Of a stretch of DNA of 64,000 nucleotides, positions 28,330 through 37,150 are shown piece by piece. Within the stretch, counting starts at the first letter, position 1; each line of letters begins with the position of its first letter. The DNA is taken from assembly GCA_964493245.1 (NCBI GenBank), contig CAZBNB010000004.1:61283-125282 (forward strand). Direction: 5' to 3'. The position numbers were made by a program, and so were the translations under genes. The DNA is from CAZBNB01 sp964493245. GTDB lineage: Bacteria > Pseudomonadota > Gammaproteobacteria > Legionellales > Legionellaceae. Under the pieces are notes generated by a model. The model saw only the letters and a list, made by a program, of their open reading frames with translations, had not been told where the DNA came from and did not search any database.

Positions 28330-29166
28330 TTGACCGAAGCAATTTCTAATTCAGAATACATTAAGCATCATTTAACTTACCTGACGTACAATCTTAAGAC
28401 AGGTCAGTTAGGTAATTCGACCGGATTTTGGACAATCAACGTTGATACAGTGTTTTTTTCTGTCGTACTTGGTGTGATTGTTTTAGCGCTTCTGTTTCTG
28501 GGAGCCAGACGTGTGTCTGTTGACAAACCTGGAAAATTGCAGAATTTTGCAGAAATGATGCTTGTGTTTGCGGATAACCAAGTGAAAGATTGTTTCCACG
28601 GCAAAAGTGCTGTGATTGGGCCATTAGCGCTTACCATCTTCATGTGGGTTTTCCTGATGAATTTTATGGATATTCTGCCGGTCGATGTTTTACCCGCAGC
28701 TGCTCAATCTTCCGGCGTTCACTTTCTAAAAGTTGTTCCGACTAACGATCTGAATTTAACCTTTGGAATGTCATTGTCAGTTTTTATGCTGATTTTATTT
28801 TACAGCATCAAAATTAAAGGCATTAAAGGCTTCGTCAAAGAGTTGACACTACAGCCATTTAATCATCCTTTGTTTATTCCGTTTAATTTGTTGTTAGAGT
28901 TAGTCGGATTGATTGCCAAGCCGATTTCATTGGCGTTACGGTTATTTGGTAATCTGTATGCGGGCGAATTGATTTTTATTCTAATCGCGTTGTTGACATT
29001 GCATGCGAGTGCCTCATCGGTTGTGAGCACCACTGCGTTGACGATTACACAATTTATTTTGTCTCTAGGATGGTCTATTTTCCATATTTTAGTCATCACG
29101 CTACAGGCATTTATTTTTATGGTATTAACCATTGTTTACCTGAGCCTAGCTCACGAAGATCATTAA
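28330..29166 (+). CDS. atpB: F0F1 ATP synthase subunit a
   Basis: Subunit a forms the proton half-channels of F0. The 278-aa product closely follows E. coli AtpB, with the essential arginine in SLALRLFGNLYAGELIF and the ending LQAFIFMVLTIVYLSLAHEDH split over the last helix. The start is TTG at 28330, supported by AGGTG five bases upstream; no ATG or GTG is available in frame nearby. Confidence 0.96.
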   Translation: MTEAISNSEYIKHHLTYLTYNLKTGQLGNSTGFWTINVDTVFFSVVLGVIVLALLFLGARRVSVDKPGKLQNFAEMMLVFADNQVKDCFHGKSAVIGPLALTIFMWVFLMNFMDILPVDVLPAAAQSSGVHFLKVVPTNDLNLTFGMSLSVFMLILFYSIKIKGIKGFVKELTLQPFNHPLFIPFNLLLELVGLIAKPISLALRLFGNLYAGELIFILIALLTLHASASSVVSTTALTITQFILSLGWSIFHILVITLQAFIFMVLTIVYLSLAHEDH

Positions 29167-29195
29167 ACTTTAACATTGTTCACTAAGGGGTAGTT

Positions 29196-29483
29196 ATGCA
29201 AGCAGCAAATTTGGCAGAATTGGTAGCGCACATTCAAGGGATGACCGTTGTTGCGGTTGCACTGTTGATTGGGTTAGGTGCACTTGGTACAGCGATCGGC
29301 TTTGGATTGTTGGGTGGAAAGTTTTTGGAAGGTGCAGCACGTCAACCAGAAATGGTTCCTATGTTACAGGTTAAAATGTTTATCGTTGCGGGTCTGTTAG
29401 ATGCGGTCACGATGATTGGTGTTGGTATTGCATTGTATTTCACCTTTGCTAATCCGTTCGTCGCTGCTGTGACAGCTGCGTAA
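29196..29483 (+). CDS. atpE: F0F1 ATP synthase subunit c
   Basis: Subunit c is the proton-carrying rotor ring protein of F0. The 95-aa product has two helices. The proton-binding aspartate is D69 in AGLLDAVTM, and the polar loop reads ARQPEM. The N-terminus is somewhat longer than in E. coli (79 aa). A strong AAGGGG precedes the ATG. Confidence 0.96.
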   Translation: MQAANLAELVAHIQGMTVVAVALLIGLGALGTAIGFGLLGGKFLEGAARQPEMVPMLQVKMFIVAGLLDAVTMIGVGIALYFTFANPFVAAVTAA

Positions 29484-29537
29484 CATATAGACTACGCTGT
29501 GTTTTATTGTGTAATCGGTTAAAGAGGAGATATTGTT

Positions 29538-30008
29538 TTGAATATCAACTTAACATTGGTGATACAAATGCTGGTATTTGCCGCATTTGTTTGGTTTACC
29601 ATGAAGTTTGTTTGGCCGCCTTTGCAAAAAGCGTTGGATGAAAGACAACGTAAAATTGCAGAAGGTCTTTCTGCGGCTGAGCGCGGTCGACGCGAGCTTG
29701 AGTTAGCGCAACATCGTATTACCGATGATATTAAGCATGCTAAAGTTCAAGCGGCAGAAATCATCGAAAAAGCTAATTTTCGTGCGGCACAGCTGATTGA
29801 AGAAGCGAAAGAAGAAGCGCGTCAACAAGCGGAACACCAGGCCAAAGTTGCCAGTGAACATTTGGCTCAAGAGGTCAACCGAGCCAAAGAATCATTGCGA
29901 AAAGAAATTGGTCGTCTTGCGGTTGCGGGCGCTGAGAAGATTTTGATGCGTGAAATCGATGAAAAGCGCAGCAGTCTATTAATCGATAATTTGATTGAAG
30001 AGATCTGA
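29538..30008 (+). CDS. atpF: F0F1 ATP synthase subunit b
   Basis: Subunit b is the peripheral stalk dimer. The 156-aa product has one N-terminal membrane helix followed by a long charged coiled coil. The start is TTG at 29538, eight bases after an AGAGGAGA ribosome binding site. The length equals that of E. coli AtpF. Confidence 0.96.
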   Translation: MNINLTLVIQMLVFAAFVWFTMKFVWPPLQKALDERQRKIAEGLSAAERGRRELELAQHRITDDIKHAKVQAAEIIEKANFRAAQLIEEAKEEARQQAEHQAKVASEHLAQEVNRAKESLRKEIGRLAVAGAEKILMREIDEKRSSLLIDNLIEEI

Positions 30009-30009
30009 A

Positions 30010-30558
30010 ATGGCGGATAGTTATACCGTAGCAAGACCCTATGCAAAAGCCGTGTTTGAGCTTGCATTGCAGCATCAGCAAGTTTCCGAGTGGTCAGCGG
30101 TATTGGTTTGCTCGAAGCAAATTGTCGCTGATCCCCAAACCATGTCTTTTATTCGTAACCCATCTACCACACCAGAGCAGCAATGCGAGCTTATTTTGGC
30201 GGTGTTAGAGACGGTGTATCCGTTCAAAGATAAAACACGCGTTGAAAACTTTCTGCATTTGCTCGCTCAGAATAAGCGTCTGTTGGCTTTGCCAAGTATT
30301 TGCACGCAGTTTGATCAATTACGTGCTACGTATGAAAAGACGTTGACGGTCGATGTGATTAGCTTTTCACCTCTGACTACAGCACAACAGCAACTATTGA
30401 TCAAACAGCTCAGTCGACGTTTACAGCGCGAAATCACACTGAACATTCAGATAGATGAGTCGCTACAAGGCGGAGCAATTATTCGTGCAGACCATTTGGT
30501 AATAGATGGTTCTGTTGCAACACAAATCAAGAAACTACGTGCCAATTTGGCTGCATAA
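30010..30558 (+). CDS. atpH: F0F1 ATP synthase subunit delta
   Basis: Subunit delta links the peripheral stalk to F1. The product has about 182 residues from the ATG at 30010, beginning MADSYTVARPYAKAVFELA, the family N-terminus. An in-frame TTG at 29995 overlaps atpF and does not fit. The ribosome binding site GAAGAG lies in the end of atpF, so translation is probably coupled. Confidence 0.96.
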   Translation: MADSYTVARPYAKAVFELALQHQQVSEWSAVLVCSKQIVADPQTMSFIRNPSTTPEQQCELILAVLETVYPFKDKTRVENFLHLLAQNKRLLALPSICTQFDQLRATYEKTLTVDVISFSPLTTAQQQLLIKQLSRRLQREITLNIQIDESLQGGAIIRADHLVIDGSVATQIKKLRANLAA

Positions 30559-30573
30559 ACGAGGATAAAGTCC

Positions 30574-32127
30574 ATGTCTGAACAAGTCGCTTTAAATCCA
30601 TCTGAAATTAGCGAATTACTAAAGCACAGAATAGAAAAATTCAAAGTTTCATCTGAGGCTAGAGATGAAGGGAAAATTGCCAGTATTAAGGATGGTATTG
30701 CGCGCATGCATGGTTTAGATGAGGTCATGCAAGGTGAAATGGTTGAGTTCCAGGATAATGTCTATGGCTTGGCTTTGAATCTAGAGCGTGATTCTGTCGG
30801 GGTTGTTATCCTTGGTGATGCCAGCTCATTGCGCGAAGGCATGAAAGCAAAATGTACTGGGCGAATTCTGGAAGTGCCGGTTGGATATGGCTTGCTAGGT
30901 CGTGTGGTTGATGCGCTGGGTAATCCGATTGATGGAAAAGGTCCGATTCAATCGGATCGTTTATCTCCAATTGAAAAAGTAGCGCCTGGCGTTATTGCAC
31001 GTAAATCAGTTGATGAACCAGTGCAAACAGGGTTAAAAGCGATTGATGCGATGGTTCCTGTCGGTCGTGGTCAACGTGAATTAATTATTGGTGACCGACA
31101 AACCGGAAAAACCGCGATTGCGATTGATGCGATTATCAATCAAAAAGGTACCGGGGTTAAGTGTATTTATGTTGCGATTGGACAAAAAGCATCTTCTGTT
31201 GCTGCGATTGTTCGCAAACTAGAAGAGCATGATGCGTTAGAGCACACCATTGTTGTGGTTGCTGGCGCAGCTGACTCAGCCGCGTTACAATTCATCGCAC
31301 CTTACTCAGGTTGTTCGATGGGTGAGTTTTTTATGGAGCGTGGTGAAAACGCTTTGGTTGTTTATGATGATTTGACCAAACAAGCTTGGGCTTATCGACA
31401 AATTTCTCTGTTATTACGTCGTCCACCAGGACGAGAAGCTTATCCTGGCGATATTTTCTATTTGCACTCACGTTTACTTGAACGTGCTGCACGAATTAAT
31501 GCTGATGAAGTGGCGCGTTTAACGAATGGTGAAGTCCAAGGTAAAACGGGATCATTGACTGCATTACCGATTATTGAAACGCAAGCAGGTGACGTATCTG
31601 CATTCGTTCCAACCAACGTGATTTCGATTACAGACGGACAAATTTTCTTGGATGTGAATTTATTCAACTCAGGTGTTCGTCCTGCTATTAACTCAGGGCT
31701 CTCTGTTTCGCGCGTCGGTGGTGCTGCGCAAACTAAGATTATGAAAAAACTGGGTGGTGGTACACGATTGGCTTTAGCGCAATTCCGCGAATTAGAGGCG
31801 TTTTCGCAATTTGCATCTGATCTCGATGATGCAACGCGTAAGCAGCTTGAGCGTGGTCAGCGTATTACTGAATTGATGAAACAGAAGCAATACGCTCCTA
31901 TGTCAGTTGCTGAAATGGGATTGTCATTGTATGCCATCGAAAAAGGTTATTTAGACGATGTTTCTGTTGCCGAAGTATCTGCGTTTGAAGCGGCGTTGCA
32001 AAGCTATATGCACAGCATGCACGCGCCTCTCATGCATCAGATTAATCAATCTGGTGGTTACGATGATAAAATCGAAGCGCAATTGAAAGCGGCACTTGAT
32101 GATTTTAAACAGACTGGTAGCTGGTAG
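30574..32127 (+). CDS. atpA: F0F1 ATP synthase subunit alpha
   Basis: Alpha is the non-catalytic nucleotide-binding F1 subunit. The 517-aa product carries the P-loop GDRQTGKTAIAID and the family signature PAINSGLSVSRVGGAAQ. Length and order match the standard operon. Confidence 0.98.
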   Translation: MSEQVALNPSEISELLKHRIEKFKVSSEARDEGKIASIKDGIARMHGLDEVMQGEMVEFQDNVYGLALNLERDSVGVVILGDASSLREGMKAKCTGRILEVPVGYGLLGRVVDALGNPIDGKGPIQSDRLSPIEKVAPGVIARKSVDEPVQTGLKAIDAMVPVGRGQRELIIGDRQTGKTAIAIDAIINQKGTGVKCIYVAIGQKASSVAAIVRKLEEHDALEHTIVVVAGAADSAALQFIAPYSGCSMGEFFMERGENALVVYDDLTKQAWAYRQISLLLRRPPGREAYPGDIFYLHSRLLERAARINADEVARLTNGEVQGKTGSLTALPIIETQAGDVSAFVPTNVISITDGQIFLDVNLFNSGVRPAINSGLSVSRVGGAAQTKIMKKLGGGTRLALAQFRELEAFSQFASDLDDATRKQLERGQRITELMKQKQYAPMSVAEMGLSLYAIEKGYLDDVSVAEVSAFEAALQSYMHSMHAPLMHQINQSGGYDDKIEAQLKAALDDFKQTGSW

Positions 32128-32136
32128 AGGCGAATT

Positions 32137-33015
32137 ATGGCTGGAGCTAAAGAGATCCGTTTAACCATCCAAAGCACGCAAAAAACACGTAAAATCACGC
32201 GTGCGATGGAAATGGTTGCGGCCAGTAAAATGCGAAAAACGCAAGAGCGTATGCGTGCGTCTAAGCCGTATGCGACGAAAATATATGACGTGATTCAGCA
32301 TGTTGCGCGTGCAGCATCAGAATACCGGCATCCATTTTTAATTACGCGCCCAGTAAAGCGCATCGGTTTGATTGTGATAACGACTGATCGTGGCTTATGT
32401 GGTGGTTTAAACACCAATTTACTCCGCGACACAGTAAAAACCATGCGCTCTTGGCACGAAGCACAACAAGAGGTCGATGTCTGTGTGTTTGGGCGTAAAG
32501 GGCAATCATTTTTCAAACGGATTGGTGGGCGTGTTTTGGCTTCGGTCGAGAATTTGGGTGATACACCCAATATTGCTGACATGCTTGGTGCCGTGAAAGT
32601 GATGTTAGATGCCTTTTATAAACAAGAAATTGATGCGTTATATATTGTTTACAATGAGTTCGTTAATACGATGACGCAAAAGCCTTTGTTAAAGCAACTC
32701 TTGCCTTTACCGACATGCACAGAACAAAAGAAAGAATTAGGTCATCATTGGGATTACATATATGAACCTGATTCCAAAGAATTATTAGACACACTGCTTG
32801 AGCGTTATATTGAGTCTCAAGTTTATCAAGCTGTGGTTGAGAATATTGCCTGCGAGCAAGCTGCAAAAATGATTGCAATGAAAAGTGCAACAGATAACGC
32901 GGGTGAGTTAATTAAGCAATTTCAATTGGCGTATAACAAAGCCCGACAAGCAGCCATTACACAAGAGTTGGCTGAAATTGTCGGTGGTACAGCCGCTTTA
33001 GAAGAGGGTAAATAA
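32137..33015 (+). CDS. atpG: F0F1 ATP synthase subunit gamma
   Basis: Gamma is the central rotor shaft. The 292-aa product has the N-terminal helix with KEIRLTIQSTQKTRKITRAMEMV and the C-terminal MKSATDNAGELIKQFQLAYNKARQAAITQEL helix, both typical and given here split by position. The stop shares one base with the atpD start (TAATG). Confidence 0.97.
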   Translation: MAGAKEIRLTIQSTQKTRKITRAMEMVAASKMRKTQERMRASKPYATKIYDVIQHVARAASEYRHPFLITRPVKRIGLIVITTDRGLCGGLNTNLLRDTVKTMRSWHEAQQEVDVCVFGRKGQSFFKRIGGRVLASVENLGDTPNIADMLGAVKVMLDAFYKQEIDALYIVYNEFVNTMTQKPLLKQLLPLPTCTEQKKELGHHWDYIYEPDSKELLDTLLERYIESQVYQAVVENIACEQAAKMIAMKSATDNAGELIKQFQLAYNKARQAAITQELAEIVGGTAALEEGK

Positions 33016-34391
33016 TGAGCTTAGGTACTGTTGTTCAGGTCATTGGTCCGGTTGTTGACGTTGAGTTTCCACGTGAGCATGTTCCCAAAGTCAACGATGC
33101 ATTGCAATTAACTAAAGGTGACTTGGTATTTGAAGTGCAGCAGCAATTGGGTGATGGTGTCGTCCGTACGATTGCCATGGGAACGACGGATGGTTTACGC
33201 CGTGGTGTTGAAGCTCTTAACACAGGTGAACCAATTAAAGTGCCCGTTGGTACAAAAACGTTAGGTAGAATCATGGACGTTTTAGGCCGCCCAATAGATG
33301 ATGAAGGTGAAATTGGCGCAGAAGAAACATGGTCTATTCACCGTAAACCACCTAGCTACGAAGACCAAGCAAATAGTCAAGAATTATTAGAAACAGGGAT
33401 CAAAGTTATTGACCTGTTATGTCCTTTTGCTAAAGGTGGTAAAGTAGGTCTGTTCGGTGGTGCCGGTGTAGGTAAAACCGTTAACATGATGGAGCTCATT
33501 CGTAATATTGCGATTGAACACAGTGGTTACTCTGTATTTGCTGGCGTCGGTGAACGTACCCGCGAAGGTAACGACTTCTATCATGAAATGAAAGACTCCA
33601 ATGTATTGGACAAAGTATCATTAGTTTATGGTCAGATGAATGAGCCACCAGGTAACCGTTTGCGCGTTGCACTGACTGGTTTGACCATGGCTGAAAAATT
33701 CCGTGATGAAGGCCGAGATGTATTGTTATTTATCGATAACATTTACCGTTACACTTTAGCCGGTGTGGAAGTATCAGCGTTGTTAGGTCGTATGCCTTCG
33801 GCAGTAGGCTATCAGCCAACGTTAGCTGAAGAAATGGGGATGCTACAGGAGCGTATTACATCAACCAAAACAGGCTCGATTACATCGATTCAAGCTGTTT
33901 ATGTTCCTGCAGATGATTTAACCGATCCATCACCAGCAACAACGTTTGCTCACTTAGATGCGACGGTGGTTTTATCGCGTCAAATTGCTGAGTTGGGTAT
34001 CTATCCTGCAGTTGATCCACTTGATTCAACATCAAGACAGTTAGATCCATTAATTGTTGGTCAAGAGCATTATGATACAGCACGCCGTGTTCAACAAACG
34101 CTACAACGCTACAAAGAGTTGAAAGATATTATCGCTATTTTAGGTATGGATGAGCTTTCAGAAGAAGATAAACGTATTGTGTCACGTGCGCGTAAAATCC
34201 AACGCTTTTTGTCACAACCATTCTTCGTTGCCGAAGTTTTCACTGGCTCACCAGGAAAATATGTGTCATTAAAAGATACTATTCGTGGTTTCCAAGGAAT
34301 TCTCGCTGGTGATTACGATAGCTTACCAGAACAAGCATTTTATATGGTGGGTAGTATTGAAGAAGCGGTCGCCAAAGCAAAAACTTTATGA
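33015..34391 (+). CDS. atpD: F0F1 ATP synthase subunit beta
   Basis: Beta is the catalytic F1 subunit. The 458-aa product shows the P-loop GGAGVGKTVNMMELI, the catalytic glutamate region GVGERTREGNDFYHEM and the signature PAVDPLDSTSRQL. It overlaps atpG by one base and the long form of atpC by four. Confidence 0.98.
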   Translation: MSLGTVVQVIGPVVDVEFPREHVPKVNDALQLTKGDLVFEVQQQLGDGVVRTIAMGTTDGLRRGVEALNTGEPIKVPVGTKTLGRIMDVLGRPIDDEGEIGAEETWSIHRKPPSYEDQANSQELLETGIKVIDLLCPFAKGGKVGLFGGAGVGKTVNMMELIRNIAIEHSGYSVFAGVGERTREGNDFYHEMKDSNVLDKVSLVYGQMNEPPGNRLRVALTGLTMAEKFRDEGRDVLLFIDNIYRYTLAGVEVSALLGRMPSAVGYQPTLAEEMGMLQERITSTKTGSITSIQAVYVPADDLTDPSPATTFAHLDATVVLSRQIAELGIYPAVDPLDSTSRQLDPLIVGQEHYDTARRVQQTLQRYKELKDIIAILGMDELSEEDKRIVSRARKIQRFLSQPFFVAEVFTGSPGKYVSLKDTIRGFQGILAGDYDSLPEQAFYMVGSIEEAVAKAKTL

Positions 34392-34405
34392 GGCAATCGG
34401 AAGAT

Positions 34406-34828
34406 ATGGCCATTACAACACATTTAGATATAGTCAGTGCTGAGCGAGAAGTATTTTCCGGTTCGGTAGAAATGCTTGTCGCTTCGGGCGAGGTTGGGGA
34501 GCTTGGAATTGTCCCTGGTCACGCACCGCTGTTGACCCATTTACGTCCAGGTGAAGTGCGTGTCGTTCATCAGGGCGGTAAAGAAGAGCTTTTTTACGTA
34601 TCGGGTGGTTTACTCGAGGTACAACCGCGCAGTGTCACCATTTTAGCTGACGCTATTGAGCGTGCTGATAATATCGATGAAGCAGCTGCATTAGCAGCAA
34701 AAGCACAAGCGGAAAAAATGATTGCTTCTTCTGATCAAGAAGTTGATTATTCTAAAGCAGTTGCTGAGTTGGCACGTGCTGCTGCACAAATTCGTTTAGT
34801 ACAAAAATTGAGAAAAACAGTCAAATAA
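34406..34828 (+). CDS. atpC: F0F1 ATP synthase subunit epsilon
   Basis: Epsilon regulates F1 and connects it to the c-ring. The family N-terminus (MAITTHLDIVSAEREVFSG) starts at the ATG at 34406, giving 140 residues, with GGAAG close upstream. An ATG at 34388 overlapping the atpD stop would add six residues. The beta-sandwich (GELGIVPGHAPLLTHLRPGE) and the C-terminal helices are complete. It is the last gene of the operon. Confidence 0.95.
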   Translation: MAITTHLDIVSAEREVFSGSVEMLVASGEVGELGIVPGHAPLLTHLRPGEVRVVHQGGKEELFYVSGGLLEVQPRSVTILADAIERADNIDEAAALAAKAQAEKMIASSDQEVDYSKAVAELARAAAQIRLVQKLRKTVK

Positions 34829-34837
34829 AGGTTTTTT

Positions 34838-34871
34838 ATAAGTCTTCACTCGTAAACGAGAGAAGACTTAT
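34838..34871. terminator. Strong stem-loop between atpC and pgk
   Basis: ATAAGTCTTC (34838-34847) and GAAGACTTAT (34862-34871) pair perfectly, and CTCG/CGAG inside extend the stem around a TAAA loop. No T-tract follows on either strand, so it is not a textbook intrinsic terminator. It lies between convergent operons and may protect or end both transcripts. Confidence 0.5.
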
Positions 34872-34949
34872 CATAAGTAACCGTTCCCCAAGATTCAAGC
34901 ACTCCCCCTGAATGATTATTCGTGTGAAGAGAACACTTATTCAGAACTA

Positions 34950-36146
34950 TTATGACTGAATCGTCTGTGCCAGTGCGGCTCGTTGTTCAAGTATTTCAAC
35001 AGCTGGCAGTGTTTTACCTTCCAGATACTCTAGAAAAGCGCCGCCACCGGTTGAGATATAAGAAATTTCATCAGTTAAATCATATTTATCAATAGCTGCC
35101 AATGTATCACCACCGCCGGCGATACTAAAAGCGGATCCATTGGCGATGGCAATCGCTAATGATCGGGTACCATAGCTAAATTGTGGAAACTCAAAGACAC
35201 CCACAGGACCATTCCAAATAATCGTTTTTGCTTCTGCTAAAATATCACCATAAATCGCTGCTGTTTCTGGGCCTACATCCAAAATCATATCGTCAATCGC
35301 GACGTTGTTTAATGATTTGTTAAAAGCAGGGCAAGACTCTTGAAATGACTTTCCTACGACGACATCTTTGGGAAGTATAATTTCACAGCCGGTAATGGTT
35401 GCTAAATCAAGAATAGCGCGTGCTTCATCTAATAGGCTATCTTCACATAATGAAACACCGATTTCTTCACCTTTTGCTTTAAGAAATGTGTTTGCGATTC
35501 CGCCGCCGGGGATCAGCACATCGACCATGCTAACCATACGTCGTAACAACGATAATTTAGTGGAAATTTTCGCTCCCCCAACAATGGCTGCAATCGGTTT
35601 TTCAGGTGCTTTAAATGCGCGCTCTAATGCTTTTAGTTCTCGCATTAGCAGTGGTCCCGCAACGGCTATGGGGGCGTATTGTGCTACACCGTGCGTAGAG
35701 GCATGCGCACGGTGCGCTGTTCCAAAAGCATCCATGACAAAAATATCACATAATTGCGCCAGTTTTTTTGCTAATGATGAGTCATTATTTTTTTCGCCTT
35801 GATTGAAGCGTACATTTTCACATACAACTAACTCTCCTGGCGCAACTTTGACACCATCTAGATAGTTGGTTTCAAATCGTACTGGGAAAGACAGATTTTT
35901 TGCTAAATATTCTGCAACTGGTGCTAAAGACAGCTTAGTATCGACCCCTCCTTCTTTGGGGCGACCAAGATGAGACATCACAATCACAGCAGCTTTTGCA
36001 TCAAGTGCTTTACGCAAAGTAGGTAAAGCTGCGCGCAAACGTTGGTCACTGGTGATGATACTATCCTTGATAGGCACATTAAAATCTTCACGAATCAGAA
36101 CACGTTTACCACGTAGATCTAAGTCTAACATATTTATAACACTCAT
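34950..36146 (-). CDS. pgk: Phosphoglycerate kinase
   Basis: Pgk interconverts 1,3-bisphosphoglycerate and 3-phosphoglycerate. The product of about 398 residues shows the signature RVLIREDFNVPIKD, the substrate stretch MSHLGRP, and the C-terminal ATP-site motif STGGGAFLEYLEGK. The ATG at 36146 has TAGGAG six bases upstream; the longer open frame to 36209 runs into gap and is not used. It follows gap by eight bases, as the last gene of tkt-gap-pgk. Confidence 0.97.
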   Translation of the reverse strand: MSVINMLDLDLRGKRVLIREDFNVPIKDSIITSDQRLRAALPTLRKALDAKAAVIVMSHLGRPKEGGVDTKLSLAPVAEYLAKNLSFPVRFETNYLDGVKVAPGELVVCENVRFNQGEKNNDSSLAKKLAQLCDIFVMDAFGTAHRAHASTHGVAQYAPIAVAGPLLMRELKALERAFKAPEKPIAAIVGGAKISTKLSLLRRMVSMVDVLIPGGGIANTFLKAKGEEIGVSLCEDSLLDEARAILDLATITGCEIILPKDVVVGKSFQESCPAFNKSLNNVAIDDMILDVGPETAAIYGDILAEAKTIIWNGPVGVFEFPQFSYGTRSLAIAIANGSAFSIAGGGDTLAAIDKYDLTDEISYISTGGGAFLEYLEGKTLPAVEILEQRAALAQTIQS

Positions 36147-36154
36147 GAGTGCTC

Positions 36155-37150
36155 CTAAAGATTCATCATATAATAAGCGGTATCTAGCATCCGATTTGAA
36201 AATCCCCACTCATTATCATACCAGGCAATTACTTTTACTAAATTGCCCAATACCCGTGTTTGTGTCGTATCGAATACTGCAGAAGCAGGATAGTGATTAA
36301 AATCACAAGACACCAATGGTTCGTCGTTAACATGAAGAACATCGTTTTGCGCATTTCGCATGATACGATTGACTTCCTCAACGGATGTTGCGCGTTTCGG
36401 TGTGAACGTTAAATCAATGACAGAAACATTCAATGTTGGTACACGCATTGCAAAACCATCTAAGAGACCTGCTAATTCTGGCAAAACCAAACCAACAGCC
36501 GCTGCCGCTCCTGTTTTCGTGGGGATAATCGAGTGCGCTGCGGCGCGTGCGCGATGCAAATCCATGTGGTGTCCATCTAGCAACAGTTGATCTTTTGTGT
36601 ATGCGTGCACGGTATTTAATAGACCATGTTGAATCCCAATAGCGTCATTCAATGGTTTTACAACGGGCGCTAAACAGTTGGTAGTACATGATGCATTCGA
36701 TACGATGCAATCTGAGGCCCGCAATGACTCGTGGTTAACGCCATAGACAATGGTTGCGTCAACTTCTTTTCCTGGTGCAGATATCAGCACTTTTTTTGCA
36801 CCTGCTTTTAAATGTATGAGCGCATCTTGTTTGCTTGTAAATCTACCAGTGCATTCAAAAACCAGATCAATGCCTAGTTCAGCCCAAGGCAAACGTGCAG
36901 GATCGCGTTCTGATAGAATACGAATGGCGTGTCCATCGATTTTCAATGTGTTGTCAATCACGTCGACTTTATTTTGAAATCGACCATGTGTGCTGTCATA
37001 GCGTGTTAAGTGCGCGGTTGCTTCGATGTTGTTAGCAGTGTCATTAATGGCAACAACATGAAAATCATGTTGACGGTTGGCTTCAAAAATCGAGCGTAGT
37101 ATGCAGCGACCAATACGGCCATAACCATTAATTGCAACACGTAGTGTCAT
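36155..37150 (-). CDS. gap: Glyceraldehyde-3-phosphate dehydrogenase
   Basis: GAPDH oxidises glyceraldehyde-3-phosphate with NAD. The 331-aa product has the N-terminal NAD motif INGYGRIGR and the catalytic C155 in SNASCTTNCLAP. The substrate-binding HAYTKDQLLLDG region and the C-terminal WYDNEWGFSNRM signature are also present. Its start overlaps the end of tkt by 23 bases, so the two are coupled. Confidence 0.97.
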   Translation of the reverse strand: MTLRVAINGYGRIGRCILRSIFEANRQHDFHVVAINDTANNIEATAHLTRYDSTHGRFQNKVDVIDNTLKIDGHAIRILSERDPARLPWAELGIDLVFECTGRFTSKQDALIHLKAGAKKVLISAPGKEVDATIVYGVNHESLRASDCIVSNASCTTNCLAPVVKPLNDAIGIQHGLLNTVHAYTKDQLLLDGHHMDLHRARAAAHSIIPTKTGAAAAVGLVLPELAGLLDGFAMRVPTLNVSVIDLTFTPKRATSVEEVNRIMRNAQNDVLHVNDEPLVSCDFNHYPASAVFDTTQTRVLGNLVKVIAWYDNEWGFSNRMLDTAYYMMNL